21,725 nt of DNA. It comes from Planctomycetes bacterium UBA1662. Lineage in GTDB: Bacteria; Planctomycetota; UBA8108. Below are positions 6,886 to 14,632 of the stretch, one piece after another. The stretch lies in contig DCKY01000233.1 of assembly GCA_002320775.1 (NCBI GenBank), forward strand, positions 1,461-23,185, in the 5' to 3' direction. The notes under the pieces were generated by a model, which worked only from the letters and a program-made list of their open reading frames with translations, did no database searches and had not been told where the DNA came from. The translations under genes and the position numbers were made by a program. Each line of letters starts with the position of its first letter. Positions within the stretch are counted from its first letter, which is position 1.

Positions 6886-7016
6886 TTTACTCCTCACCCG
6901 CATTTCGATCGGGAAAATCCAGCAAATAAACCAGCTTTGTTCCGCGCGCCCGCGAGGTGGAGGAATCTCCTTTTGAGTTCTCGAACCCGGGCAGGAAAAA
7001 AGGTAAAAAGTGAATC

Positions 7017-7919
7017 ATGAGCACAGAGGATGACATCGAGACGGATTCCGGTACGGCTGGTAACACCCCCCGCACCCGGACCGAGGCGCTGATTCATCTT
7101 CTTGGAGATGATGACATCGATATCCGCTCCCAGGTCTGGGGCCATCTCGAGAAGCTGGGCAAGGAGGCGCTCGAGAGCGCTGAGGCGGCGGCGGAGGCCT
7201 CTGATGATCCGGAGGTGAAGAGGCAGGCAGGGCGTTTCGCGCTGGAATACCATCGCCGGGAAGTGTTCAAGGAGTGGCTTCAGTTCTGCCGGGATCCCGC
7301 TCCGGATCTCGAGACAGGAGCTCTTCTCATAGCTCGAAGTGAATACCCCGAGCTTGACCCGGGGGTCTGCTCCAGGGCCCTGGATGAATTTGCCGCCGCG
7401 CTCGAGAGCCGTTCGGAGGCGGCGGGCGGCATCGATGTTCGCCTGGCATCCCTCGTCGAGCTCTTGTCGAAGGATGCCGGCTTCAAGGGTAACGAGGAGG
7501 GCTACTACGAGGCGGACAACAGCTACCTGAACAGGATCCTCGAGACGAAGCAGGGCATTCCCATCAGCCTCTCGGTGCTGTACATGCTCGTCGCCCGCCG
7601 TTGCGGCCTGCCCCTTCACGGGGTCGCCCTTCCAGGGCATTTCATTCTGAAGTTCGATTCCGCGGAGACCGGCAAGCAGGCGGAGAAGTTCCTCGACCCC
7701 TTTCATGGCGGCCGCCTGCTCACCGTCAGGGAATGCGTCGAGCTGCTCGCATCCAGCGGCGAGAGCTTCCGCGATGAGCTTCTTGAGGCGGTAGACGACC
7801 GGGTGATTCTCTGTCGAATGCTTGGCAACCTGCTCAATATCTACCATGGCGGCAGTGACAGTCGGCGCATGAACCGGGTTGCCGCGATGCTCAAGCTTCT
7901 GCAGGATCCGCGCGATTGA
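7017..7919 (+). CDS. SirB1-family transglutaminase-like protein
   Basis: A 300-residue protein of the SirB1 (Transglut_core2) family. The core at about residues 156-213 carries FKGNEEGYYEADNSYLNR, LETKQGIPISLSVLYMLVARRCGLPLHGV and LPGHFILKF, all hallmarks of the group. A C-terminal DPFHGGRLLT and a helical tail follow. The N-terminal 150 residues are acidic and helical and look like a short HEAT or TPR-type scaffold. The catalytic Cys and His of true transglutaminases are only partly matched: His208 is present in GHF, and Cys196 in RRCGL is not at the usual nucleophile site. The family's biochemical role is unknown. ATG 7017 follows an A-rich leader with AAAAGG about 9 nt away. It converges on the M24 peptidase gene with 23 nt between stops. 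Confidence 0.85.
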   Translation: MSTEDDIETDSGTAGNTPRTRTEALIHLLGDDDIDIRSQVWGHLEKLGKEALESAEAAAEASDDPEVKRQAGRFALEYHRREVFKEWLQFCRDPAPDLETGALLIARSEYPELDPGVCSRALDEFAAALESRSEAAGGIDVRLASLVELLSKDAGFKGNEEGYYEADNSYLNRILETKQGIPISLSVLYMLVARRCGLPLHGVALPGHFILKFDSAETGKQAEKFLDPFHGGRLLTVRECVELLASSGESFRDELLEAVDDRVILCRMLGNLLNIYHGGSDSRRMNRVAAMLKLLQDPRD

Positions 7920-7924
7920 GGGGT

Positions 7925-7939
7925 GCCGGAGGGCCCGGC
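7925..7939. terminator. Hairpin between two convergent genes
   Basis: GCCGG (7925-7929) and CCGGC (7935-7939) form a perfect 5-bp GC stem around AGGGC. It fits exactly between the stop codons of the SirB1-like gene (7917-7919) and the M24 peptidase gene (7943-7945). There is no T-tract on either side. Its position suggests a bidirectional transcript end. Confidence 0.4.
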
Positions 7940-7942
7940 GTC

Positions 7943-9094
7943 TCAGATCTCGAAGGTCTCAGGTCCCTTGGGGAAGCTCGTCAGGTTGTGATGCCCATCA
8001 TCGGTAACAACCAGGAGATCCTCGATGCGAACTCCGCCGACGCCGGGGTAGTAGAGTCCGGGCTCGATGGTGATGACGTGGCCTGCCTTGAGCTCGTGGC
8101 CGACCTTTCCAAGCCGCGGGTTTTCGTGGATATCGAGTCCTACGCCATGGCCCGTTCCATGGAAGAAGCCTACCTTGCTGCCATCGCGCTCCTCGGTTCT
8201 GCTGCCGCGCTCTTCAAACAGCTCGACGATGCCCTGGTGGATCCGCTTTCCACAGGCGCCGTCCTTGAGCTCCTTGATGGCCCAGTCCTGGGCGGCAAAT
8301 ACGTCCTGGTAGAGCTTCCTTGCCTCTTCGGATGCCTCGCCCCGGACCACCGTGCGCGTCATGTCGCCCCAGTAGCGGGTCTCGGCCGACTGGGGAAAGA
8401 TATCGATGATGATCGTCTGGTTGGCCGGTATGGGACCCGTTCCGCGGTTGTGGGGGTCGCAGCACTGGTCCCCGGCCGCGATGATGATGTCCTCCGCCTG
8501 GCAGCTCCTGTCGAGCAGCAGCTTCTGGGCCATTACGCGCAACCGCTCCGAGGTCACCACCTCACCGTCGTGATAGAGCAGCTCCTCCCTGATCTCGCTC
8601 GCGCGCAGGGTCTCGATGACGAGCCCCATCGCCTCTTCACCGGCCCTCTGGCTGCTCGCGATGTACTCGATCTCTTCAGGTGTCTTGATCCAGCGGTCGA
8701 GGTGAACCGGGTCTTCCCGGCATTCGAGTTCATAGCCCAGCTCACCGAGCTGTCTTGCCTGGATGTAGGGCATGCTGGCGGGAACGGAGAGCTTTCGCGT
8801 TCCGCCTCGTGATTGCAGGAACAGGTCGGCGATCGAGGTCAGCCGGGCCGCCTTTCCCTCTTCTCGAAGTTTCGCCTCCAGTTCCGCTGTGCCGACAACC
8901 TCGTCTACATCCGCTTCTTTTTCGGCGCGGCCGTACTCGAGATCGCTGACCAGGAGGAACCTGCGGTCGCCATGTTCGATGTAGATCAGCGGATCACCCA
9001 CGAGAAAGCGGGTGGCGTAGAACAGGTCCGAATCCTTCTTGCTGTCGTTGATGACCAGGAACGTTTCGTCGTTGGATGTTCTCAGGCTGGGCAT
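7943..9094 (-). CDS. M24-family Xaa-Pro aminopeptidase
   Basis: A 383-residue cytoplasmic metallopeptidase. The N-terminal creatinase-type domain (1-135) is followed by a pita-bread catalytic domain (140-383). All five metal ligands are visible: Asp231, Asp244 (in YWGDMTRTVV), His316 (in GTGHGVGLDIHENP), Glu344 (in TIEPGLY) and Glu358 (in VRIEDLLVV). The two Asp residues are 13 apart, against the more usual 11, implying a small insertion in that loop. Such enzymes remove N-terminal residues before proline. The ATG at 9094 starts 7 nt after the E2 stop codon and has no Shine-Dalgarno match, so translation is probably coupled to the E2 gene. Pairing of a dehydrogenase E2 with a peptidase is probably only an operon of convenience. 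Confidence 0.92.
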   Translation of the reverse strand: MPSLRTSNDETFLVINDSKKDSDLFYATRFLVGDPLIYIEHGDRRFLLVSDLEYGRAEKEADVDEVVGTAELEAKLREEGKAARLTSIADLFLQSRGGTRKLSVPASMPYIQARQLGELGYELECREDPVHLDRWIKTPEEIEYIASSQRAGEEAMGLVIETLRASEIREELLYHDGEVVTSERLRVMAQKLLLDRSCQAEDIIIAAGDQCCDPHNRGTGPIPANQTIIIDIFPQSAETRYWGDMTRTVVRGEASEEARKLYQDVFAAQDWAIKELKDGACGKRIHQGIVELFEERGSRTEERDGSKVGFFHGTGHGVGLDIHENPRLGKVGHELKAGHVITIEPGLYYPGVGGVRIEDLLVVTDDGHHNLTSFPKGPETFEI

Positions 9095-9101
9095 TGGCTT
9101 G

Positions 9102-10334
9102 TTATTTATCGAGCGTGCAGTCGACGGTTTCGATCGTTCTGCGGATGCTCTCCATGAACTGGTCGGCCACGGCGCCGTCGATCAGGCGATGGTCGAAGGT
9201 GAGGGTCAGGTAGGACATATTGCGAACTCCGATGGAGTCGGTTCCGGGTACGACGACCACCCTCTTCTGCACCGCTCCGAAGCAGAGAATCCCGGACTGG
9301 GGCTGGTTGATGATCGGGGTGCCGATCAGGGTGCCAAAGCCCCCTGGGTTGGTGATGGTGAAGGTGCCTCCCTGGACCTCTCCAGGTTTCAGGGTCTTGT
9401 TGCGGGCACGGTCTGCCAGGTCGCTCACCCCGGCGGCGATCTCGGCGATGCTCAGCTTGTCGGCGTGATGCAGTACGGGTACGACGAGCCCGTTCTCCAG
9501 GGCAACCGCCAGCCCGATGTTGACCTCTCCCTTGTAGTGGATCTTGTCGTCGATGAGAGAGGCATTGAGGTCCGGATATGCGATCAGCGCCCTGGCCACG
9601 GCCTGGGTCAGGAAGGGGAGATAGGTCAGCTTGACCCCGCGTTCCTGCCATTCGGCCCGGTGTTTCTTGCGGAACTCATCGACATCAGTGAAATCGACCT
9701 CGTGGACCGTCGAGACATGGGGCGAGGTGCTCTTGGAGTGCACCATGTGTTCTGCAATCTTGCGGCGCATGACCGACATGGGCTCAACCCGGTCGACACC
9801 GGGGATGGCGACCGGCTCTTCACCGCTCCCCTCTGCGCTGGCTGAAGGGGATCCTTTGCGGCTCTCGATGTAGTTGAGCACATCTTTTCTGCTCAGCCGT
9901 CCTCCCTCACCGCTCCCCTGGATTTCGGATGCGTCGATTCCATGTTCGCGCACCAGCTTGCGCACGGCGGGAGACAGCCAGGTTTTATCCTCCCCTTCGC
10001 TTGCGGCTCCGAGGGCGGGCGAGGCAGCTTCTCCCGCTCCGGCTGTTTCACCGGTTGCCGCGGCAGATGTGTTTTTCAATTCGGAGGGATCAGGTTTTTC
10101 CTCGGTCAGGATGCAGACCAGGGTGTCGACGGGAACAGTCTCTCCCACCTGGACCAGGACCTCGGCAATGTAGCCGCTGGCCGGCGATGGGATCTCGGTA
10201 TCAACCTTGTCGGTTGATATCTCGAAAAGGGGTTCATCCCGCTTGATGGGGTCGCCTGCGGATACAAACCACTTGATAACGGTCCCCTCGGTGATGCTCT
10301 CACCCATCTGGGGCATCTTGATTTCCACCGGCAT
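9102..10334 (-). CDS. Dihydrolipoamide acyltransferase (E2) of a 2-oxoacid dehydrogenase complex
   Basis: A 410-residue E2 chain. Residues 1-78 are a lipoyl domain with the lipoylated lysine in ISTDKVDTEI (Lys43). A flexible Ala/Gly/Glu linker precedes the peripheral-subunit-binding domain (LSPAVRKLVREHGID...GRLSRKDVL, 120-153), then a second linker and the catalytic core. The core contains the NIGLAVALENGLVVPV strand and the active site FDHRLIDGA (His382, Asp386). E2 passes the acyl group from lipoamide to CoA. The MPQMGESITEGT start resembles succinyl- and branched-chain-type E2s more than pyruvate E2, but no E1 or E3 is nearby to decide. ATG 10334 has AAGGAA 7 nt upstream and begins the lipoyl domain; an upstream in-frame start at 10367 adds 11 unrelated residues. 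A promoter lies just upstream. Confidence 0.92.
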   Translation of the reverse strand: MPVEIKMPQMGESITEGTVIKWFVSAGDPIKRDEPLFEISTDKVDTEIPSPASGYIAEVLVQVGETVPVDTLVCILTEEKPDPSELKNTSAAATGETAGAGEAASPALGAASEGEDKTWLSPAVRKLVREHGIDASEIQGSGEGGRLSRKDVLNYIESRKGSPSASAEGSGEEPVAIPGVDRVEPMSVMRRKIAEHMVHSKSTSPHVSTVHEVDFTDVDEFRKKHRAEWQERGVKLTYLPFLTQAVARALIAYPDLNASLIDDKIHYKGEVNIGLAVALENGLVVPVLHHADKLSIAEIAAGVSDLADRARNKTLKPGEVQGGTFTITNPGGFGTLIGTPIINQPQSGILCFGAVQKRVVVVPGTDSIGVRNMSYLTLTFDHRLIDGAVADQFMESIRRTIETVDCTLDK

Positions 10335-10369
10335 GGAGGAGTTCCTTTCCACTCGCTCTGAGAGCACGA

Positions 10370-10398
10370 ATAGTAAGGAATCAGGACCGGTTTGTCAC
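10370..10398 (-). promoter_or_regulatory. Sigma70-type promoter of the E2-peptidase operon
   Basis: On the minus strand, GTGACA (10398-10393) and TACTAT (10375-10370) are separated by exactly 17 bp. The predicted start near 10363 gives a leader of about 28 nt to the E2 ATG. The hexamers match consensus at five and four to five positions. The promoter sits in the 110-nt gap after the metallophosphoesterase gene. Confidence 0.6.
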
Positions 10399-10444
10399 CT
10401 TCGCATCTGGAGTCCGGGGAGGAGACGCAAGGGCAGGATTGTTG

Positions 10445-11392
10445 TCAGGAGATGGCGCCTACGGAGACCAGGTTCCGGGCGTCGAGCTTCTGTTCGCCAT
10501 TCCATCTATAGGCGCAGAGAGCGCCTCCCCTGGCGACGCTGTAGTCCACGCAGGCGACGTTGGCTGCGAGCAGCTCGGGCTCTCCCCTGAGCCAGTAGTG
10601 CCCGACGAAGACGGGTGGATTGTCCGGGGCGTAGGGCTGGCAGGCTCGCCGGCCTTGCCGCATCATCTCCGCGGTCAATGGAGCCGGGTTCGGTCCCGGG
10701 GGCAGGGCGTAGCTGCCGCAGGTCTCCTTCTGCCGCGGAGATCTGTACCACTGGATACGAAACATGTTCCGAGCGGTTCCATCCGGGTCAAGATTCTCCT
10801 GTCCGGACGGCAAGCGAAGCTCCGGGCCCTTGAGGATGCATTCGACAGCCTCGTAGAGCGGAGAGTCTTCCCTGCTCGCCTCGGCCAGGAACCCGGTCGT
10901 GACGCCATCGTACTTTTTCAGGCAACTGGAGATGGCCTGGAGCTGTCGGTCATCCCAGGAGGCGTGGGCGATTCGGAGGGGGTTTCCATCGTCATCTTGC
11001 AGCTCGAGCCACATGGGCAGCGTACGGAACCATTCGACAGCGTCTTCGATTTCTCCATCAAGCTGATCGATGGTGTCCTGGTGCTGGTTGTTGTTTTTCC
11101 GGTTGTGCTTGCGCAGATGCTTGCCGGGCTGCCCGGGATCTTCAGTATGGTAGGCCAGCGCGTTGAACTCATGGTTGCCCATGACGGCCTTCGCCTCTCC
11201 TGAATCGATCATCGGCCGAACGAGCTGGAGCACCTCGAGGATTTCCGGGCCCCTGTCGATAAAGTCACCGAGGAAGATGACCTCTCGCTCCGGGTGGCGA
11301 TAGATGTCCTCTTCAAGCGTATAGCCGAGCTTTTCCAGCAGCTGTTTGAGCTCGGTGGCGTGCCCGTGGATGTCGCCGATGAGGTCATACAT
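10445..11392 (-). CDS. PPP-type metallophosphoesterase
   Basis: A 315-residue calcineurin-like phosphoesterase of the PPP/ApaH-PrpE type. All metal-site motifs are present: GDIHG (6-10; Asp7, His9), GDFIDRGP (42-49; Asp43, Arg47), GNHE (72-75; Asn73, His74), AHASW (His143) and VGHYW (His265). Related bacterial enzymes hydrolyse diadenosine tetraphosphate or dephosphorylate proteins or small molecules; the substrate is not decided here. A charged insertion rich in His, Asn and Lys (about 85-110) follows GNHE and is longer than in ApaH. The ATG at 11392 directly opens the fold and has no Shine-Dalgarno match. It lies 26 nt downstream of selC on the same strand, so transcription through the tRNA is possible despite the T6 between them. 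Confidence 0.88.
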   Translation of the reverse strand: MYDLIGDIHGHATELKQLLEKLGYTLEEDIYRHPEREVIFLGDFIDRGPEILEVLQLVRPMIDSGEAKAVMGNHEFNALAYHTEDPGQPGKHLRKHNRKNNNQHQDTIDQLDGEIEDAVEWFRTLPMWLELQDDDGNPLRIAHASWDDRQLQAISSCLKKYDGVTTGFLAEASREDSPLYEAVECILKGPELRLPSGQENLDPDGTARNMFRIQWYRSPRQKETCGSYALPPGPNPAPLTAEMMRQGRRACQPYAPDNPPVFVGHYWLRGEPELLAANVACVDYSVARGGALCAYRWNGEQKLDARNLVSVGAIS

Positions 11393-11412
11393 ATCCGAAG
11401 GGATCCGAAGAG

Positions 11413-11418
11413 AAAAAA
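11413..11418 (-). terminator. T6 tract directly after selC
   Basis: Six T residues follow the encoded CCA of selC on the minus strand. The tRNA's GC-rich acceptor-T stem stands directly before them. This could act as an intrinsic terminator for the tRNA transcript. Confidence 0.4.
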
Positions 11419-11516
11419 TGGCGGGAGTGCATGGGAATCGAACCCACCTACCGTGTTGTTCGCACGATACCTAGGATTTGAAGTCCCGGAGGCCCACCAG
11501 GTGCCTATTCACTCCC
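11419..11516 (-). tRNA. selC: Selenocysteine tRNA, anticodon UCA
   Basis: A 98-nt tRNA on the minus strand with the marks of bacterial tRNA-Sec. The anticodon loop is CTTCAAA (UCA), reading UGA. The long acceptor starts GGGAGTG and pairs with CACTCCC. The six-position D stem (AGGCAC with GGGCCT, one A-G mismatch) closes a small loop. The long variable arm is CGTG/CACG with a 7-nt loop, and the T loop is TTCGATT on a GTGGG/CCCAT stem. The 3' end is encoded as GCCA and is followed at once by TTTTTTCT. The eighth acceptor pair is an A-G mismatch, and the anticodon stem holds a G-U and a C-A. SelC is charged with serine, converted to selenocysteinyl-tRNA by SelA and delivered by SelB; neither gene is in the window. 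Confidence 0.93.
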
Positions 11517-11528
11517 GCGCGATAATTC

Positions 11529-11557
11529 ATTCTAACCCATAGAAGGGTTCCTTGCAG
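11529..11557 (-). promoter_or_regulatory. Possible selC promoter
   Basis: On the minus strand, TAGAAT (11534-11529) lies 12 nt before the mature 5' end of selC, with CTGCAA (11557-11552) 17 bp further upstream. The -10 is good and the -35 is poor (three of six). A 5-bp inverted repeat AACCC/GGGTT occupies the spacer. Transcription would begin about 5 nt before the mature tRNA. Confidence 0.35.
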
Positions 11558-11585
11558 GGGGTTCCAGCCTCTTCCGGATGACTTC

Positions 11586-14519
11586 TCAGTCAAAGAAGCC
11601 CATGTCCTTGGCGCAGGTATGGACCATGAGAGCCGAGCTTCTCGACAGGTCACGGGCTGTGGTGTCCTTCGGCTTGAGCTTGAGGAGCTTTTGTGAAGCT
11701 TCACGCGCCACCTCGAAATGGTCGCGAGCGAGTTTTTTGTTCGCTAAGGCGTTGTCCATTCCCGGGAGAGAACGGGCCAGGTACTCGCGACCTTTTCGGT
11801 AGTGCGTGAGTCCATGGTCCAGCAGGGCCTTGGGAGCGCCTGGCAGGGGGGTGTTCGTGGCGAGCTCCTTGACGGGCTGGCCGCCGCCGCGACCGGGTTT
11901 TTCTTCAGGCTTTTCCTCCGGCGGTTTTTTCGCCACGGCAGATTTCGCAAAGGGGTCTGTCCGCCCGGTGCCTTTCTTCCAGAAGCGCGTAAGGCGCTCG
12001 GCATCGTCGGGAAAATAGGTTCCCAGCAGCCAGCCGAAGTTGGCGCTCGAGAAGGCCAGGTCGAGGAATTTCGTGCCATCGGCATTCAACCTGTTGGTCT
12101 TGGCGAAGAGGGCCAGTGAGAAGAGGTCATTGAGGTAGCCGTATTGTCCGCTTTTATCAAGCTCGCCGCCTCTTTTTCGGAGCTCCTGTTGCTTGCCTTC
12201 GAGCCATTCCTCAGGGGTACGGGATCTCTCCTGCTGGATGCCCGACCTCGGCAGCCGGGCCTGCTCTCCATATCCGGACTGGATCCAGACATGTTCCTTG
12301 TCCCGCCGCAGGATCCTGACGGTTCGCTTCATCAACTCCCCGGCGGAGTTGCGGTAGTTGATCTCGTAGAGATCCCTGGCGCCGACCAACTGGCTGACCG
12401 GTGTCTGGCGGGTCAGCGCATGCATGAGAGCGATCCGGTAGCGTTGTCGCCGCAGCCGTCTCAGGTGCTCGCGGTTCTCGGGGATCTCCTCAAGCTTCTT
12501 GTAGCATTTTCCAGCCAATACATAGTCCATCGACAGAAGTGCTTTGCCGGCAAGCTCTTCGAGGGCCGTCGTGCCGGCGGGGAGAATGATGGCTGGCCTG
12601 GTCGGGACGGATTGGTCGGTCGACCGCGTTCCGGAATGAACAACGAGCTTGCCGGTGTCTTCGCTTCGCAGGCGGCTGAGCACCAGCTTGACGTCTTCTG
12701 CCTGGCTGCGGGTTATTTTCCTGCTGAAGACAACCTTTCCTTCATCCCAGTACCAGCGTGTTCCGAGGCTCCTGGAGATCCTGTCGATGAGGAGTCCGAT
12801 GGTGCAGCCTTTCGCTTCGAAGTTCAGCCTGCCGTCGCCCGGGATCCCCTTCAGCTGAACTCGAATTCCAAACCAGCGCAGGAAATTACCGAGCTTTCGA
12901 ATCTCGAGCGAGGGGAAGGAGATCTCCACAGGCTCTCGCAGGATGCTGTACATCTCTTCCTGCCGCGGGCTGAAGCCGATCTCAAGGTCCCAGATCTCGA
13001 ACCAGTTTCTCGGATGGCCGAGCGGATTTCTGAGGAACCGGCCGACGAGGGTCACCTTGTGTCCCCGCGGCGCGGCCGCGAGCTTCCTGTGGATGTCGAA
13101 TGGGTAATACTTGGGAAGTCCCCCGACCTTCAGCAGCCAGCCATTCGCGGCCAGGTGCTGGAGTTCCTTCTTCGCTTCCGGGCGCCAGATGAAGAAGTTC
13201 ACGTTGTGTTGGATGGCTCCCTTGATCGACAGCCTCGACTTGTTTTTTCCGCTGGGGTCCAGCTCGTGCCCATCAAGGAGCCCCGTGACGGTGAGCCACT
13301 TCCTGGTGTTCGCATCCGGGAAGGCGGAAAGGAGCTCCGGGCTGAGCACGGTCGGGGGCGGCGAGCGCAGCGATGGCGCCTCGGAAAAGTTGCTGACCTT
13401 GTTCCGTGCCCGCAGCATGTCGTAGCTTGTGAGCCAGGATGTGAATTCGCAGGTGAACGCGAGCATGAAGTTGGCCTTGAGCGGGAGCTTGTACTTGGCG
13501 GCCTCCCAGTGGCTGCTCGCCTCCTTGACCGCCTCCGTCGAGGTTGGCAGGGGGCCCAGCTGGTTGCGCAGACGGTGAGAGAGAGAGTACTTGGGAGTTA
13601 TCGCCCGGAAATAATCGAGGGTCGCGGCCTCCCTGGTGTTGAGAACCAGTTTCTGAACCGTCTTGATCGCCTGGGACAGGGGGCGTTCGAGCACCTTCTT
13701 CTCACGCACCTGGGTCAGAACCCTGGTGAGAGCCTCCTGCTCCTTGGCTGTGATCTTGTAGCTCTGGGTCTTGTATTGCATGCCCTTACAGTCCGGACAG
13801 AAGGTGTAGCCGACTCCGGTACAGCGCCTGCAGGCGACCTTGATCGGTTTTCCGCGTAAGGTTGCGTCCTGCGCCCCGGTGGCGAGACAGGTCGTGCATT
13901 TGAGGAACCCTCCATGGCGGGCGCAGCGTTCGCAGGCGCGAATGCTCCGCTTCTTGGGCTGAAAGATCTCCTTGAAGTGTTCATCATCGATCTTGTCCGC
14001 GCACAGCGCCAGCCTCTCGAGAACCTTGTTACGTGGAATGAAGTCGGCGCTCGAAGAATCCTCGGGCAGGAGGGCGAAGGCTTCTGTATATTTCACGCGC
14101 GCCTCGGCAAGTTCAGCCGCGATGTAGAGCTTGTCTCCTTCAGAGACAAGGGCTCGCTGTTTGCGGCTCGTCTCGGTCTGGGCCTTTTTGAGCAGGGCGC
14201 TGGCTGCCGGATGGCTGAAGCGGCCGGTGAGCTCTCTGAGTCTCTTGTAGGCCCGGGTGTAGAGCTTGTTTTCGATCTCGATCCGGGCGAGGCGGTAGAC
14301 TGCCTCCGGGTAGTTTTTTTCTTTGGCGCCAAGGTCAGCGACCATGCGGTAGCAGCGCTCGGCCCAGTTGGAGCGCTTTTGCTGCTCACACCATCCACCG
14401 AGAGAAATCAGGGCGGCGCCATTGGCCGGGTCGGTTTTTGCCAGCCGGGTGCGAAATTCAACATCCGGGTCAGCCTGTGGATGTGCGAGAAGTAGTAGGC
14501 AGAACAGCGCCCTGGTCAT
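11586..14519 (-). CDS. Large exported protein with DnaJ-type zinc ribbon and secretin-like patch, function unknown
   Basis: A 977-residue protein I cannot assign. It begins with a short signal peptide (MTRALFCLLLLAHPQA). Residues 20-180 are helical and TPR-like. Residues 196-244 hold four CxxC pairs (C196/199, 208/211, 230/233, 241/244) of the form CxxCxGxG, like the zinc domain of DnaJ. Residues about 560-600 (GCTIGLLIDRISRSLGTRWYWDEGKVVFSRK) resemble the short N-terminal domain of secretins and TonB-linked proteins. Later parts are a charged helical stretch with RTPEEWLEGKQQEL, a Pro/Lys/Glu-rich linker (KPPEEKPEEKPG, about 862-873), and a TPR-like helical C-terminus. The ATG at 14519 has only AGGA about 13 nt upstream. 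It lies between pyk and selC on the same strand with about 110-nt and 69-nt gaps. Confidence 0.8.
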   Translation of the reverse strand: MTRALFCLLLLAHPQADPDVEFRTRLAKTDPANGAALISLGGWCEQQKRSNWAERCYRMVADLGAKEKNYPEAVYRLARIEIENKLYTRAYKRLRELTGRFSHPAASALLKKAQTETSRKQRALVSEGDKLYIAAELAEARVKYTEAFALLPEDSSSADFIPRNKVLERLALCADKIDDEHFKEIFQPKKRSIRACERCARHGGFLKCTTCLATGAQDATLRGKPIKVACRRCTGVGYTFCPDCKGMQYKTQSYKITAKEQEALTRVLTQVREKKVLERPLSQAIKTVQKLVLNTREAATLDYFRAITPKYSLSHRLRNQLGPLPTSTEAVKEASSHWEAAKYKLPLKANFMLAFTCEFTSWLTSYDMLRARNKVSNFSEAPSLRSPPPTVLSPELLSAFPDANTRKWLTVTGLLDGHELDPSGKNKSRLSIKGAIQHNVNFFIWRPEAKKELQHLAANGWLLKVGGLPKYYPFDIHRKLAAAPRGHKVTLVGRFLRNPLGHPRNWFEIWDLEIGFSPRQEEMYSILREPVEISFPSLEIRKLGNFLRWFGIRVQLKGIPGDGRLNFEAKGCTIGLLIDRISRSLGTRWYWDEGKVVFSRKITRSQAEDVKLVLSRLRSEDTGKLVVHSGTRSTDQSVPTRPAIILPAGTTALEELAGKALLSMDYVLAGKCYKKLEEIPENREHLRRLRRQRYRIALMHALTRQTPVSQLVGARDLYEINYRNSAGELMKRTVRILRRDKEHVWIQSGYGEQARLPRSGIQQERSRTPEEWLEGKQQELRKRGGELDKSGQYGYLNDLFSLALFAKTNRLNADGTKFLDLAFSSANFGWLLGTYFPDDAERLTRFWKKGTGRTDPFAKSAVAKKPPEEKPEEKPGRGGGQPVKELATNTPLPGAPKALLDHGLTHYRKGREYLARSLPGMDNALANKKLARDHFEVAREASQKLLKLKPKDTTARDLSRSSALMVHTCAKDMGFFD

Positions 14520-14632
14520 CGGTTTGTTGTCGTCCTGAGGCTGAGGATAAGATGAGATCCTGAAACTGCATTGTAGCCCTGAGGCCGGGGACTTGCCTGA
14601 ATTTATTGCCCGGAACGGATGGAGGTGAGGCG

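Noticed and set aside
7916..8812. 298-codon open frame on the plus strand
   Set aside because: Lies over the M24 peptidase, whose five metal ligands are all present on the other strand.
12144..13859. 571-codon open frame on the plus strand
   Set aside because: Antisense to the exported zinc-ribbon gene; low-complexity translation typical of a GC-rich shadow frame, with no ribosome site.
14564..14611. Terminator after pyk from CCGGG...CCCGG pairing
   Set aside because: The loop is about 20 nt, the stem only 5 bp, and no T-tract follows.
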